64,000 nucleotides of DNA, taken from contig CAKMXJ010000015.1 of NCBI GenBank assembly GCA_928724745.1, positions 1 through 64,000 on the forward strand. The letters are read 5' to 3'. How positions within the stretch are numbered: the first letter of the stretch is position 1; every line of letters begins with the position of its first letter. The position numbers and the translations under genes are program-made. The notes beneath the pieces were generated by a model that made no database searches, had not been told where the DNA came from, and was given only the letters and a program-made list of their open reading frames with translations. Shown here in pieces: positions 53,199-61,587 of this stretch. This DNA is from Anthracocystis setariae. Its lineage: Eukaryota; Basidiomycota; Ustilaginomycetes; Ustilaginales; Ustilaginaceae.

Positions 53199-53308
53199 GC
53201 ATTGATAGTGTAGGGGTATCATGAGTCGTTGCCACACTCATCTTCTCATAGAGAGAAGTGACCTGAACCGATTTCGACTCGACCGGGGTTCGAGTCCCCG
53301 TCAATGCA
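53199..53308 (+). tRNA. tRNA-Gly(GCC) with 39-nt intron
   Basis: The acceptor stem GCATTGA/TCAATGC is perfect over 7 bp, with discriminator A. The T-arm CGGGG-TTCGAGT-CCCCG is perfect. The anticodon stem AGTCG/CGACT encloses TTGCCA..T, so the anticodon is GCC at 53231-53233. The intron, about 53235-53273, sits one base after the anticodon, the standard eukaryotic place. A T run after the 3' end is a pol III terminator. Confidence 0.9.
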
Positions 53309-53384
53309 ATTTTTTTTTCTTTTCGTTTTGAGTTGGGGGGGTGGGTTGGGATGTATCGAGCTACAGAAGACGAAGTCGGGGGAT

Positions 53385-53879
53385 TTAGTGCATTTCGAAG
53401 GAGAATCCCTACATTGTCAAGGGTAACGAAGGGAGAGGAAGGTTAGCGCAACTTGATCGCTAATAATGGTGGGGGGGGAAATGGTGGACTTACATCGACG
53501 ATTTCGTAGTCGGCGAGGGAGATGTGATCTTTGTAAACGGTGTACCATTTTTTGAGAATGATCTGTTGTGCAAGCAGAAAACGTTGTCGAAGATATTTAG
53601 CTTGGGTTCGGGGTCGGGGGGGGGGTTGGGGGTTGGGGGGTTTGATTGAAGGGAAATAGGATATACTTTTTGTGGGGGAGTACCTGTTTGAGCTGCGATG
53701 AGTTTTTTCAAATCACCAATCGTATCTTGGGGCGAACACTTGACTCGCACTAACCCAATGAAAGAAAGAAAACAAAGAAGCAAGCGATTGGTAAGTGAGT
53801 CCATAGCAAAGAGCGTCGAGTAATGAGTAAGAAGGTTACCTTTTCGACCAAGACGGTCATTCGCGACAACTTCAATCAT
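53385..53879 (-). CDS. HUB1: Ubiquitin-like modifier HUB1/UBL5
   Basis: Four exons on the minus strand: 53879-53840, 53749-53667, 53562-53494 and 53408-53385, all with GT..AG introns, giving 71 residues. The sequence [29 protein letters not shown], ..[20 protein letters not shown].. is unmistakably Hub1/UBL5, the ubiquitin-like protein that binds HIND elements of spliceosomal factors (Snu66, Prp38) and alters splice-site use without being conjugated. The last exon reads GFSFEMH then stop, in place of the more common GMNLELYY ending; this is odd and worth checking against a transcript. An in-frame ATG two codons upstream (53885) is an alternative start. Confidence 0.87.
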
Positions 53880-54122
53880 AGGCATACTGTGTGCAAGTCC
53901 CAATGCAGAAAGAGAATCGTCGATCGTCCGTCCGTCCGTCCGTCCTATGCCGAGGATCGTCTTGCAAAAGTTAGTGGTGATGATGGATGATGGTAGAAGT
54001 GAGCTGTCCAACAAATTAGATCGGAGTCCTCCCCCCCCCCTCCACTTGGGCCCGTCGGTCGGCTCTTTGCTGCCCCGTATCCCGAACCCCTTTCTAAGGT
54101 GAGAAGAAAGGAAAAAAAAATG

Positions 54123-54229
54123 AGTGGAAGGTGGGAATCGAACCCACGACCTCAAGATGTTTCAAAGGGCGCCGTTCTTTCGTTGAAGATACGTTGCAAT
54201 CTCACGCCAAACCACTAAGCCTCTCCCAC
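54123..54229 (-). tRNA. Probable tRNA-Cys(GCA) with intron
   Basis: On the minus strand GTGGGAG pairs with CTTCCAC (one G-T pair). The T-arm GTGGG-TTCGATT-CCCAC is perfect. A TTGCAA loop with stem TGAGA/TCTTG gives anticodon GCA, interrupted after the next A by an intron of about 35 nt. The D-arm is irregular: position 8 is not T and one D-stem pair mismatches. It may therefore be a divergent or decaying gene. Confidence 0.6.
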
Positions 54230-54662
54230 TTGTGCCCCCCAACGAGAAGACATTACGCATTATATAGCCTCTTTTAGTGATGCGCAAAGATAGATGGTGT
54301 CAAGGCAGAAGGATGGGGGCAGAAAGGCGATGACGCGCATTATTCACTCAATCGATTTGTAGGTGTGTGTTGATCTCGAAAAAATCCCCCCGCCCCACCA
54401 CACAAAAATCAAACCGAAAAATGTCGGATGTGGAGCGATAACCCCCCAAGATAACACAACATTCCGATGCATCTCTCGGTCTCTCCGTCTCTCTCCCTCT
54501 CACACTTTCTGGTCATCTGCTCTTGCTTTCTCTCTTCCGTCACACAGTTTTGACCAGACTATCGGTGCGGTGCCGACTTGTATGCATCCCTCGATCCGTT
54601 AATCAATCAATTAATCACTCACTCTTCGGCACATACCGATACTGGACTGAGCCTTTTTCAAA
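54230..54662. other. Spacer upstream of the roadblock gene
   Basis: No gene seen. CT-rich leader-like sequence (54475-54540) precedes the next gene. Not otherwise notable. Confidence 0.5.
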
Positions 54663-55383
54663 ATGGTAAGTCCTCCCTCGTCTTGCTCTGTTGATTTTCG
54701 CATCTAGCTAGCATTAACACTGACGTGCCACTTTACTGTGAGCGATACTAGCAGGCTGATTCCCATCACACTGCTGGAGCTGTTAGCTCGGGAGGACATA
54801 TTTCGATTGAAACGCCTAGCAAAGACTGGCAACCGAATCGACCTCTTTCGACCTCGCCGCTTTCGCCCGCACGCAAATCGCCCATGCCGCCTTGCTCATC
54901 CTCCACCACGATCCCACCTGCCGAAATCGAAGCGACGCTTACGCGACTCTCATCCAAACCAGGCGTGCTCGGATGTCTGGTGCTTTCGCGTCACGATGGT
55001 CTCGTAATCCGTTCAGGAGGTTCCATGTTCGATCCAAGCGGACCGGGCGCGAAACAGCGAGCCGAGATGCTCAAGAGCGTCACCAGGATGGTCAAGGTCA
55101 CCGTGGAGAATTTGGCAGCTGAAATTGGGCAGATCGATACCGCCGACGAGTTGGGGTTGGTCAGGGTGAGGACGAGGAGGTTCGAAATCATCATCACGCC
55201 AAATGATAAGTATCTGCTCGTGGTGCTCCAGGTATGTACAAGCGTCGGACTAGGCGACTGCATTGCGAGGAAAAGGAGTGCTGATGGTTTGACCATGTTG
55301 CTTGCCCCCCCCCCCCTCCCCCCTTTTTTTTTCTTCTTCTTCTTTGAAATGGGAGGTAGGATCCGAATGCAGTCGCTCAATAA
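54663..55383 (+). CDS. Roadblock/LC7 dynein light chain
   Basis: Three exons: the ATG alone (54663-54665, followed by GTAAGT), 54755-55231, and 55360-55383, with all junctions phase 0. The product is about 167 residues. The first 60 are Ser/Pro-rich; then comes a roadblock domain from PAEIEATLTRLSSKPGVLG through GLVIRSGG, VENLAAEIG, LGLVRVRTRRFEIIITPND and LLVVLQ, ending DPNAVAQ. Roadblock proteins dimerise and hold the dynein intermediate chain, and are needed for nuclear migration and long-distance endosome transport in smut hyphae. The usual length is about 100, so the N-terminal extension is unusual. The acceptor could also lie 3 nt upstream (adding Gln). Reading straight through the second intron gives a false longer frame to 55588. 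Confidence 0.85.
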
Positions 55384-55501
55384 TGATGATGATGATGATG
55401 ATGATGATTGTTGTTCTTGCTACCGGTTGGCTGTTGTTTCATATACCCTCCTCTCTCACACCAATGCTCACATGCAAACGTTCAACAGTCTGTTTGGCAT
55501 C

Positions 55502-55638
55502 CTACGTTTCGCTTACATCGACATGCGCGGTGTGCTGCAGCTTGGTGATCAGCTGCTCGGCGGTGCAACGGTGTCGGAAGATCTCTAGGCGCGTGCGGGG
55601 GGGGGAGAGATGCTTTGGTCAGCGCGTCCAGCATCCTC

Positions 55639-55720
<82 letters not shown>

Positions 55721-55994
55721 GGCTGGGGGACTTACCTTTACCATTATTGAGATGCAGTACGGGGATATCGTACTGGTACTTTCTGCGCCACGTGTGCACG
55801 TTGGGCAACGAGTCATCGCGAAGATTGTAGGTATCCAATCGAATCGGAAGGTGCTGCGCGGCTTTGTGGATTTCGTACGTCATGAGCGTGCACAGCTCGC
55901 AGTCGGTGGCAGTGTACATGACAAGTCGGAACGGCTTACCCACGTCGCCCATTCGTGTGGTTTGGGAGGTGAGCATTCGCAGTGTGCTCTGCAT
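55502..55994 (-). CDS. Glutaredoxin-like protein (DUF836 family)
   Basis: Two exons: 55994-55736 and 55584-55502, with a 151-nt GTAAGT..TAG intron (phase 1) largely made of a (GA)n repeat. The product is about 113 residues. The sequence has the thioredoxin-fold start VMYTATDCELCTLM with a CxxC site, then YQYDIPVLHLNNGKEIFRHR, where the cis-Pro IPV and the GKE..RHR ending are typical of the DUF836 glutaredoxin-like family (yeast YDR286C). A mitochondrial or cytosolic redox role is assumed for the family. The stop lies 118 nt from the convergent roadblock gene. The first in-frame ATGs upstream of the fold (55994 and 55976) are both usable; I took the first. Confidence 0.83.
55640..55720. repeat. 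(CT)n microsatellite, about 40 units
   Basis: Perfect dinucleotide repeat lying inside the intron of the glutaredoxin-like gene, where it reads (GA)n in the transcript. Confidence 0.93.
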
Positions 55995-56203
55995 CGTCTA
56001 TGATAATGATAATCGCGGGATGCGTTGGTTGGTGGTCGGTGGGTGGGTGACCAGGTGATTTGTCCCGGAAGACGGGAATTGGCCGAATCGCGCGGGTTTT
56101 GGTGGTGGTGCGAGCTGTTTTTTGACAGCTCGCACCATTTCCGCACTCACAACATCAACAACAACGAGAGGAGGGGGAGGTTAAGGATTCGCATTGCATC
56201 CAC

Positions 56204-58756
56204 ATGGTTCGAATGGAAAAAGACGGTATGAGTTTCTCCTCACCCGCGTCGACCGATGCCGAGGCGCGAAAACGCAAACGCTCCTCAGCGTCCCCATCCC
56301 CCCCGAGCCCTCATCCGCAGTCGCAGTCGCAAGACGCGAGAGGCGTTTTTGTCGACATCCCCTTCCCCTCATCCTCGGCGATGGCAGCACTCGCGCCGGT
56401 GGACTCGCAATTGTCGCATCCAGGCTCCATGTTCGACGCATCCACCCAGCACGACGACACACACTCGGAATATATCCCCTCCTCGACGCAGCAGCCGGAC
56501 ACCTCGGCGAGTATCGATGCGAATGCGAATGCGAATGCGGCGGTACTGCGTCCGCTACCGAGCATCCCCGTGCAGGCGTTCCGGCCGTTCCTTGACGACA
56601 CCACCGGCTTGGACTTGGATGTGGCCGAGAGGAGACTCGAGCAGAGCAGCGAGGCCGCGCGCATCGCAACCCAGGTGGTGCACAGTTCGCCCGTCGAAAG
56701 TTTCAGCCCGGACAGGGAGGCTTTGCGACCAGAGGATGTGCCGAGGATCGGTGTGTGGGTGTTGCCCACATTAACGCCGCAGAATAGCAGGCCGGCTCCG
56801 CCCGATTACACCAGTCAGCACGTGTTGAGTCAAATCCCGTTCGCAGTGGTGGATCAGGATGAGGAGGAAGAGGAGGTGGAGGTGGCCAGGAGGATGGTTT
56901 CCCAGCCGTCACCGACGAGGTTACAACAGATGAGGGAGGAGAGGAGAGTCACTACGCCGCCGCCGCCGCCGCCGCCGCCGATTCAATCCACCCCTGCTGT
57001 AGCCGTCCAACCGCAAAATCCGCAAATGGAACATGTGGAACCACCGCCGATCGTGTCGCAACTCGATCCGGAACCGCCCTCGTCCACTCCCGCGCTTCCG
57101 ACAACTAACACGCAACCGCAACCTCCCTCTGCATCGTCGACGTCATCGTCGTCGTCTGTGGGCTGGTCAACACTCCCCAAGAGCGAAGTCATCGACCTGA
57201 TGCATCGCTCCAACCACATCCCGGCCTTTCTAAAAGACGAGATTGAGCGCTTCATCCTGAAATCCCACCGAGCTTCCTCGAAACCCCCCACCACCACCAC
57301 CTCGGCAGCGGCGGTGGCACGCAGGGGAGCGTCACGACGTGGTTCGAACTCGCAATCGCAATCGCAATCGCGATCGAACGATGACTCGGAAACCCAAGAA
57401 GACGGATTTCTGCGCACCAAGAAGATCTGGACCATGGACATGCTCCTCTTGCCTGCATCCGATTCGCAGGCGGGGGGATCGGTTGCGACGGGTTTAAGCC
57501 AGCTCGTTCAACGAGTGACGCCATCGCAATCGCAATCGCGCGGGGGCGGAGCGATGGCGGTGGCGGTGGCGGTGATTCTGGTGCTCGATACGGTGGAGTC
57601 GACGTTTGAGGTGCACGAGCTTGAGCAGAGTCTGGCTGCGATTCTGAGGGCGGATCGAAGGTACTCGGTGCACTTTGATGCGGATGGACGTTCGTGGAGT
57701 GGTGCGCGCGCTGGTGGTGAGGTGATGGAAGCGAATGAGGCTGAGGTGTTGGTGATGCAGGGCAAGCTCGAAGCGGCGGCACGGGAGATTGAGATGCTGA
57801 GCGTTGTACGCGATTCGGTGGTGCGGGAGAGGGATGAGGCACGCGCGCAGCACGAGTTTGTACGCACGCTGTACGATCGTGCCTCTGCATCGTCGTCGGC
57901 AGCACAGCTAGAGGCAAGCGAGGCGAAACAGGAGATCGCATTGCTACGCGCACAGCTCCACGACGGGTTGGCGTTGCATGGAGCGACGTTGGACGCGGCG
58001 GTGGCCAAGTGGAAGGTGAGGGTCAAGGCGATGGAGGCCGAGAATGCGTTTCTGCGAAAGCAGAGCGAATTTACGCAGGCGATCGAAGTGCGCGGCAAGG
58101 CGGCAAAGTGGGATGCGTATGTGGCGGAGCAGGAGCAACGCGAGCTCAACCGTAGGCAACGCGATCGCATCAACGAGGACAAAAGAAGGAAGCTCGCGCT
58201 GGAGCTCGGTATCACGCCCAATGATGAGGCGTTGCGAGGGCCATTCGCTCGACCGTCACAACAACACCACCACCACCACCAGCGGGCAAGTGGAGATGAT
58301 GATGATGATGATGATTCGGATGAGCTCGCCGCTCTGGCGCGAGAGGCGGCCGAAGCAGGTGATATTCCCCCCTCCCCCTCCATTGGTGAAGCAAGAAGGG
58401 GGAGGGGAAGGGGAAGGAGGACGGATGCTTCTAATCGACCGCCACCATCGGCAGTTGAGATGGCCGAGACACTCGAAACCGCCCATCTCTCCTCAGCCAA
58501 TGCACTCAGCGATTCGCGCCAGGACGTCGAGGACCAGTTACAATTATTCCCCTCCAACAACACCGGTGACGGCTTGGATGCCATGGCCGACTTCAATGCT
58601 GCCCCAAGTGCCCAGCTCGAAATCAACGCTTGGGGTCTGCACAGCGTCGACATCCCGCCCGCATTCACCTCGCAATCGCTCTTACTCACCACCACCAACA
58701 CCGATAGCAGCACGGAGACGGCCGAAGCCGGGTTTGAACCTCATACACAGCCCTAA
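56204..58756 (+). CDS. Large Ser/Gln-rich coiled-coil protein, unrecognised
   Basis: 850 codons from the ATG at 56204. The N-terminal half is low complexity: SPSPPSPHPQSQSQ, a DEEEEEVEVA acidic patch, and a proline run at about 56955-56980. Around residues 325-350 there is a helical segment (SEVIDLMHRSNHIPAFLKDEI), and around 405-425 a hydrophobic one (KIWTMDMLLL). A long coiled coil follows at ~510-670, with regular Leu/Ala spacing and many Glu/Arg, then a His run and an acidic Asp stretch near 690. The C-terminus is polar. There is no catalytic motif, signal peptide or membrane helix that I can see. It may be a nuclear or cytoskeletal scaffold; I do not recognise it. It ends 47 nt from the convergent CNS1 gene. 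Confidence 0.75.
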   Translation: MVRMEKDGMSFSSPASTDAEARKRKRSSASPSPPSPHPQSQSQDARGVFVDIPFPSSSAMAALAPVDSQLSHPGSMFDASTQHDDTHSEYIPSSTQQPDTSASIDANANANAAVLRPLPSIPVQAFRPFLDDTTGLDLDVAERRLEQSSEAARIATQVVHSSPVESFSPDREALRPEDVPRIGVWVLPTLTPQNSRPAPPDYTSQHVLSQIPFAVVDQDEEEEEVEVARRMVSQPSPTRLQQMREERRVTTPPPPPPPPIQSTPAVAVQPQNPQMEHVEPPPIVSQLDPEPPSSTPALPTTNTQPQPPSASSTSSSSSVGWSTLPKSEVIDLMHRSNHIPAFLKDEIERFILKSHRASSKPPTTTTSAAAVARRGASRRGSNSQSQSQSRSNDDSETQEDGFLRTKKIWTMDMLLLPASDSQAGGSVATGLSQLVQRVTPSQSQSRGGGAMAVAVAVILVLDTVESTFEVHELEQSLAAILRADRRYSVHFDADGRSWSGARAGGEVMEANEAEVLVMQGKLEAAAREIEMLSVVRDSVVRERDEARAQHEFVRTLYDRASASSSAAQLEASEAKQEIALLRAQLHDGLALHGATLDAAVAKWKVRVKAMEAENAFLRKQSEFTQAIEVRGKAAKWDAYVAEQEQRELNRRQRDRINEDKRRKLALELGITPNDEALRGPFARPSQQHHHHHQRASGDDDDDDDSDELAALAREAAEAGDIPPSPSIGEARRGRGRGRRTDASNRPPPSAVEMAETLETAHLSSANALSDSRQDVEDQLQLFPSNNTGDGLDAMADFNAAPSAQLEINAWGLHSVDIPPAFTSQSLLLTTTNTDSSTETAEAGFEPHTQP

Positions 58757-58803
58757 ACTTCAATAACTTACTGTAATGATGTGGAAAAAAAGGATCAATT
58801 TTC

Positions 58804-60102
58804 TCACTTGGGGAGGTGGTGTTTTTGGCGATCAGCTTTGAACTTGTTCACCCACTCGGATTCTGGCTTGCCCTTGGGGACGATGACGAGGCTGAGAATG
58901 CCATCGCGCATCACGAGACCATCCCTATCCCTGATGGGGTCCTCGCCTTTGGCTATGTCGGCATCTTTGAACGCTTGGTCCATGACTTGGCGCAACGAGA
59001 GTTTGCGACCGAGTTTGAGCAGACGCAACTTGCGCGTCGTCGCGTAGACATTCAGGTTGGCATCGTAATATTCACCGTTTGCATCCCAAGCAAGAGTGCC
59101 TCGGGAGTTGGGCGGGAAGATGGTGGCCATGTAGTCTGCGATGGCGGTATCTTCGTGGTAGTCCGAGATAAAGTCGGACTGGGCGTATTGCGGGTACATG
59201 AAAAAGACCGGTAGCACGAGTGGGGTGCGCACAACGTCCGGCGCGATCCATTTTGTCGAACCCAGCAACGGCAGCGTGGATTTCGAGGCGGGCGCGAGCG
59301 CGTCTTCGTCAAAGTGCGCAGGTGTGGGGTTATCCGGTGGCCGAGGTGTGGTCTCCAACCACAGCCCGCGAACGATGAGCGCCTGTTGCACCGCCTTAGC
59401 CAGCAGATCCTGTCGTCGTTTGCGTTCCGCCTTCTCCTCTTGATCGCGCGCGAGCTTAGATAGTCGAGTTTCCGCCTTTTCCTTGAGCACCCGCATTGCC
59501 GCGTTGTCAGGATTGATCGAGAGCCCGTGCTGCGCACACTCGCGTGCATCGTCGACACGATCCAACGAAATCAACGCCTTAGCCGCACGATAGTACGCCT
59601 TTTCATTCTTGGCATTCAGCTCGAGCACCTTGCTGGTATCTCTCAACGTAGCGCCATAGTTCTGCAGTTCGAGGTTCGCAGCGGCCCGATTGGCGTAGAG
59701 ACTCTCAAGCAGGGGTTTGTCGTCGGGATTCGCGTCGATGGCCTGGGTGTAGAAACCGAGCGCTTCGCGGTACCGTTTGGCTTTGAAGTAGTCGTTCGCC
59801 TGCGATTTGAAGTTCTGTGCAACTTCATCCGGTGTGCCGTCGAATGCGAGCGATTGGAGAGCATCCAGAGCGGTCTGCGTCGCGTCGTCTGTGGATGTGG
59901 TGTCGGTGGGGAGGTCTTTCATGAACAGTGGGACCGAGTCCCATGATTTGAGTGTTTCGTCGAGCGAGCGCGGTTGGTCGGCAGGTTGCGCGTAGGTGAA
60001 GTCGCCCGAGCGCGGGGGTGGCTTGGGAAGTGCGGGTTTCGAGGTGGAGGCGGAGGCGGTGGCGGAGGCGGATGGGTCCGCGATGGGCTCGATGACCGCC
60101 AT
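58804..60102 (-). CDS. CNS1: TPR Hsp90 co-chaperone CNS1/TTC4
   Basis: 432 codons from the ATG at 60102. Residues ~40-60 (SWDSVPLFMKDLP) match the N-terminal motif of Cns1/TTC4. Three TPR repeats follow at ~95-215 (AQNFKSQANDYFKAKRYREALGFYTQAI, SLYANRAAANLELQNYGATLRD, AYYRAAKALISLDRVDDA), which form the clamp for the Hsp90 MEEVD tail. The C-terminal part is the Cns1 'wheel' domain, with VLPVFFMYPQYAQSDFI. Cns1 is essential in yeast, binds Hsp90 and Hsp70, and supports translation elongation factor 2 folding. Length and domain order agree with the family. Confidence 0.9.
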   Translation of the reverse strand: MAVIEPIADPSASATASASTSKPALPKPPPRSGDFTYAQPADQPRSLDETLKSWDSVPLFMKDLPTDTTSTDDATQTALDALQSLAFDGTPDEVAQNFKSQANDYFKAKRYREALGFYTQAIDANPDDKPLLESLYANRAAANLELQNYGATLRDTSKVLELNAKNEKAYYRAAKALISLDRVDDARECAQHGLSINPDNAAMRVLKEKAETRLSKLARDQEEKAERKRRQDLLAKAVQQALIVRGLWLETTPRPPDNPTPAHFDEDALAPASKSTLPLLGSTKWIAPDVVRTPLVLPVFFMYPQYAQSDFISDYHEDTAIADYMATIFPPNSRGTLAWDANGEYYDANLNVYATTRKLRLLKLGRKLSLRQVMDQAFKDADIAKGEDPIRDRDGLVMRDGILSLVIVPKGKPESEWVNKFKADRQKHHLPK

Positions 60103-60424
60103 GTTGGGACAAAGCCGAGTCCAAGTTGGTATGGTGTGGCAGTAGCGAGGATGGTGGAACGAGTTGGAAGAAATGCAAATTTGAGTGTGGAGGATTCAAA
60201 TTTGCGCTGTTTCACCGTAACCCAACTTCCGACTTCCGACATCGCAAACCATGCTATAATACTTCCACTCGACTCACCAGGGTACGAGTACGAACCAACC
60301 AACGGACGGACGGACGGACGGACGGGTTGAGGATCGAGTACAAATTCAGACTACATGGGGCTGCAATGGGATGACAATATTGTAGTAACGATAACGATAC
60401 TGATAGAGCGTTGTGAGTATGTAC
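60103..60424. other. Spacer with GGAC repeat
   Basis: Short spacer; (GGAC)n tetranucleotide repeat at 60303-60324. No gene seen. Confidence 0.6.
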
Positions 60425-61174
60425 TTACTTTCTCGGCTTGGGCATGGGCACAAACGCATCCAACGGACTCTTGGACATCTCCCTTCTCGCCCTTTCGAGT
60501 TCTGCATCCTCTTTGTTTCTGCCGGCTCTTCTGGCTGCTCTCCTCTTGATCGCCTTTTGCAGTTCACGTGAAATGCCATCCGCTTGATCCTTGGCAGCCA
60601 GCCTCGCCCTACTCGCCGCCCAGACATCTTGATCCGGTTGACGTTGCTGCTCCAACACTCCGTCGTCTGGACCCACATGTTGCTGCTGGATCCTCTCGCT
60701 CACCTGTGCTTCCACCTGCTCGTCCACCACGTTCGATGTCACATATCCATCTAGCAATTGGAGCAGTTGATTCTGCTGCTTGTCATCCAACGCCAATCGT
60801 TCCAGTTGCTGTTTCTCCAACCTGGAATGTGCCTTGCGCCGCTGCTTCTTCTGCTTGTCCTGCAACGCCAATCGTGCCGCATTGGCCTGTGTCGTCAAGA
60901 TCCTCTGCCTATCGCTTACGAGCTCCTCGATCGAAGGTGGCTCCCTTCGTGTGTGTCGTAGCCACATGACCCACTGAACGGGGATGGATTTCTGATCGTA
61001 GTCGCCCAATTCCTTTTTCTCCTTCCATTGGATCGAGCGGCGAGTATGGCGTGGATCAGTGGAGCCCGACAATGAGGGGAGTTCGAGATAGCTATTGCCT
61101 GCCAAGTCGGTGCCTACAATGTAGCGCGACTTGCCGATGCCAAGCAATCGAGCCGTTTTTTGTAGAAAGCTCAT
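60425..61174 (-). CDS. Complex I assembly factor NDUFAF2-like (NDUFA12 family)
   Basis: 249 codons from the ATG at 61174; an in-frame extension to 61285 is probably leader. The N-terminal half carries the NDUFA12/B17.2 fold signature: LGIGKSRYIVGTDLAGNSYLE, then RRSIQW and IPVQWVMWLRHTRREPPS. Proteins of this type with a long charged tail are NDUFAF2 (mimitin), which stands in for NDUFA12 during assembly of the complex I peripheral arm in mitochondria. The tail here (~110-249) is Lys/Gln/Arg-rich and helical. NDUFA12 itself is shorter, about 145 residues, so the assembly factor is the better reading. Confidence 0.8.
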   Translation of the reverse strand: MSFLQKTARLLGIGKSRYIVGTDLAGNSYLELPSLSGSTDPRHTRRSIQWKEKKELGDYDQKSIPVQWVMWLRHTRREPPSIEELVSDRQRILTTQANAARLALQDKQKKQRRKAHSRLEKQQLERLALDDKQQNQLLQLLDGYVTSNVVDEQVEAQVSERIQQQHVGPDDGVLEQQRQPDQDVWAASRARLAAKDQADGISRELQKAIKRRAARRAGRNKEDAELERARREMSKSPLDAFVPMPKPRK

Positions 61175-61587
61175 GCTGCTGAGTTGTGGTGGGGGAGGGG
61201 GAGAGGGAGAGGGCAGCGTCGAGGTGCGAATGATGGAAGTTCCGAATGCTGACCAATGCGAGAATTTCAACCGTGCCACAGCCACAGCGCCACAGCGCGG
61301 CTCTTCCGCTTATTCCCACACGCGTGTGATCGAAAGACAAAGCAAAATTAAGAGAGGTGTTGTTCTCTTGTGCGTGTGGAGAGCAGCCAAAAAGGGAAAT
61401 CGTCAGTACTGTAGTAGTGTGTAGTGAGTGTATGTGTGCGTGGGAAAATCAACACACAACCAACACTTTCTCTGCAAATTGCTGCCTTGTTGCCTCGTCC
61501 CTCATCGGTCATCCCGTATATTGAGCCTTTCGCCTCACACGTACTATTCTACACATAAACACACACCTTTTGCTCCCACAACCAACC
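61175..61587. other. Divergent promoter NDUFAF2-like / CSE1
   Basis: Shared upstream region of 0.4 kb. No gene or named motif seen. Confidence 0.5.

Noticed and set aside
53490..54155. 221-codon minus-strand frame across HUB1
   Set aside because: It reads through HUB1 introns and starts inside the tRNA; only the spliced pieces match a known protein.
54884..55588. 234-codon frame extending past the roadblock domain
   Set aside because: It reads through a clear GTATGT..TAG intron into low-complexity sequence; the spliced end DPNAVAQ fits the family.
55482..55735. Unspliced read-through of the glutaredoxin-like frame
   Set aside because: It translates the GA repeat as Arg-Glu; the donor GTAAGT and acceptor at 55585 give a proper family ending.
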